Source of the DNA: Opitutaceae bacterium
Lineage (GTDB): Bacteria; Verrucomicrobiota; Verrucomicrobiia; Opitutales; Opitutaceae
Length of the DNA stretch: 33,582 nucleotides
NCBI GenBank assembly: GCA_018667915.1
Contig: JABIRI010000100.1
Location: 1-33,582, forward strand
Direction of reading: 5' to 3'
Below are positions 33,038 through 33,582 of the stretch, piece after piece (the stretch's first letter is position 1; each line of letters opens with the position of its first letter). The position numbers and the translations under genes were made by a program. The notes beneath the pieces are model-generated. The model saw nothing but the letters and a program-made list of their open reading frames with translations. It had not been told where the DNA came from and did no database searches.

Positions 33038-33056
33038 GATAGGTGAGAGATCGAAA

Positions 33057-33582
33057 TCAGTTGGAAGTGGTGTTTAACCAGTTGCGGTAGGTCGTGGCCC
33101 ACGCATCGCAGCCGGATTCGTCTTGATTCAGAGCTCCGTAAAATATCAACGGTTCGGCGTAGCTCATGCCGCAGAGCCGGGCGGTCTGTTCGATCGGTTT
33201 GAGAAATTCTTCCACGGGGTAAGTATTGTATCCCTCGTTACAATACGCGTCGCTGCCGCCTCCTGTGGTGGTGACGGTGCAGAGTTGTTTGCCGTGCAAG
33301 GCGGTGCCACCTTGGCCGTAGGCCCAGCCGTAGCGCAGCACGACGTCGAACCACTCCTTCACGATCGCGGGCGTCGAATACCAATAAAATGGGTGTTGGA
33401 TCACGATGCGATCGTGACTTTCGGCTAGCGCCTGTTCGCGTGGAACGTCGATCTGGAAATCAGGATATTCCTGGTAGAGGTCATTAACCGTGACGTGATC
33501 CAGACCCGCCGTGGCTTTGAGTAGAGAACGATTCGCGCGAGATTTCTCGAGCGCGGGATGGGCGAACAGGATGAGCGTGGAC
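33057..33582 (-). CDS. KefF/KefG-like NAD(P)H quinone oxidoreductase, partial (5' end outside window)
   Basis: 175 codons of a flavodoxin-like fold protein; the start lies beyond the right edge of the window. LILFAHPALEKSRANRSLL is the FMN-phosphate-binding opening, HPFYWYSTPAIVKEWFDVVL is the central motif of the KefF/MdaB/NQO1-like family, and LHGKQLCTVTTTGG is the second flavin contact. Such proteins are ancillary subunits that bind the Kef antiporter and activate it, and can reduce quinones. The antiporter gene follows 19 bases downstream, so the pair is an operon. A GTG at 33404 is only an internal codon; the true start is outside the window. Confidence 0.85.
   Translation of the reverse strand, partial: STLILFAHPALEKSRANRSLLKATAGLDHVTVNDLYQEYPDFQIDVPREQALAESHDRIVIQHPFYWYSTPAIVKEWFDVVLRYGWAYGQGGTALHGKQLCTVTTTGGGSDAYCNEGYNTYPVEEFLKPIEQTARLCGMSYAEPLIFYGALNQDESGCDAWATTYRNWLNTTSN

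Overview
The window looks like chromosomal DNA of a Verrucomicrobiota bacterium, probably near the Opitutaceae. This is inferred from gene content, because no rRNA or other marker gene is present. The supporting features are three secreted formylglycine sulfatases, two multi-domain c-type cytochromes of the kind typical of Planctomycetes and Verrucomicrobia, a ThuA-like protein, a Gfo/Idh/MocA oxidoreductase, secreted beta-propeller proteins, and many GTG/TTG or SD-poor starts in a GC-rich background. The picture is of an aerobic degrader of sulfated polysaccharides.

Layout. 1-4.7 kb: a small secreted protein (-), a sulfatase (+), an AbrB/PIN toxin-antitoxin pair and a secreted protein of unknown function. 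Each of these four intergenic gaps carries a copy of one CTTT/GAGAA-armed repeat, three of them with a GC-rich hairpin core. 4.7-8.0 kb: an ABC-F ATPase, then a HipB/HipA pair with paired operator-like boxes. 8.1-14.2 kb, minus strand: a flavin amine oxidase, a 1081-residue LamG/cytochrome c/propeller protein and an iduronate-2-sulfatase-like sulfatase. 14.5-16.6 kb, plus strand: a GH43-like five-bladed propeller, a NrtS-like segment lacking clear start and stop signals, and an alpha/beta hydrolase in the same reading frame. 16.7-19.1 kb, minus strand: a secreted FAD oxidoreductase and a PAS-AraC regulator. 19.3-26.0 kb, plus strand: Gfo/Idh/MocA, ThuA-like and PVC-type cytochrome genes (a likely operon), then a VOC protein and an Asp-box propeller. 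26.0-29.6 kb, minus strand: a tight operon of sulfatase, AHSA1-like protein, aldose-1-epimerase-like protein and a secreted unknown. Divergent from it is a BNR_4 propeller (29.7-31.05 kb) whose His/Tyr/Arg pattern resembles ulvan lyases. 31.1-33.6 kb, minus strand: a KefB/C-type antiporter and its flavodoxin-fold partner, cut by the window edge.

How the genes may work together (inference). Sulfatases, the lyase-like BNR_4 protein, the GH43-like protein and the epimerase would desulfate and depolymerise an algal or other sulfated glycan outside the cytoplasm. The flavin and heme oxidoreductases and Gfo/Idh would oxidise released sugars, and the PAS-AraC protein may regulate the genes beside it. 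The TA modules, ABC-F gene and repeats at the left end form a separate, more mobile-looking accessory segment. The main non-coding finds are the hairpin-core repeat family, a palindrome abutting the antitoxin start, a 15-bp palindrome shared by two distant gaps, a CACAGAT phased repeat, and a 101-bp inverted-repeat element that supplies the stop codon of the Kef antiporter.
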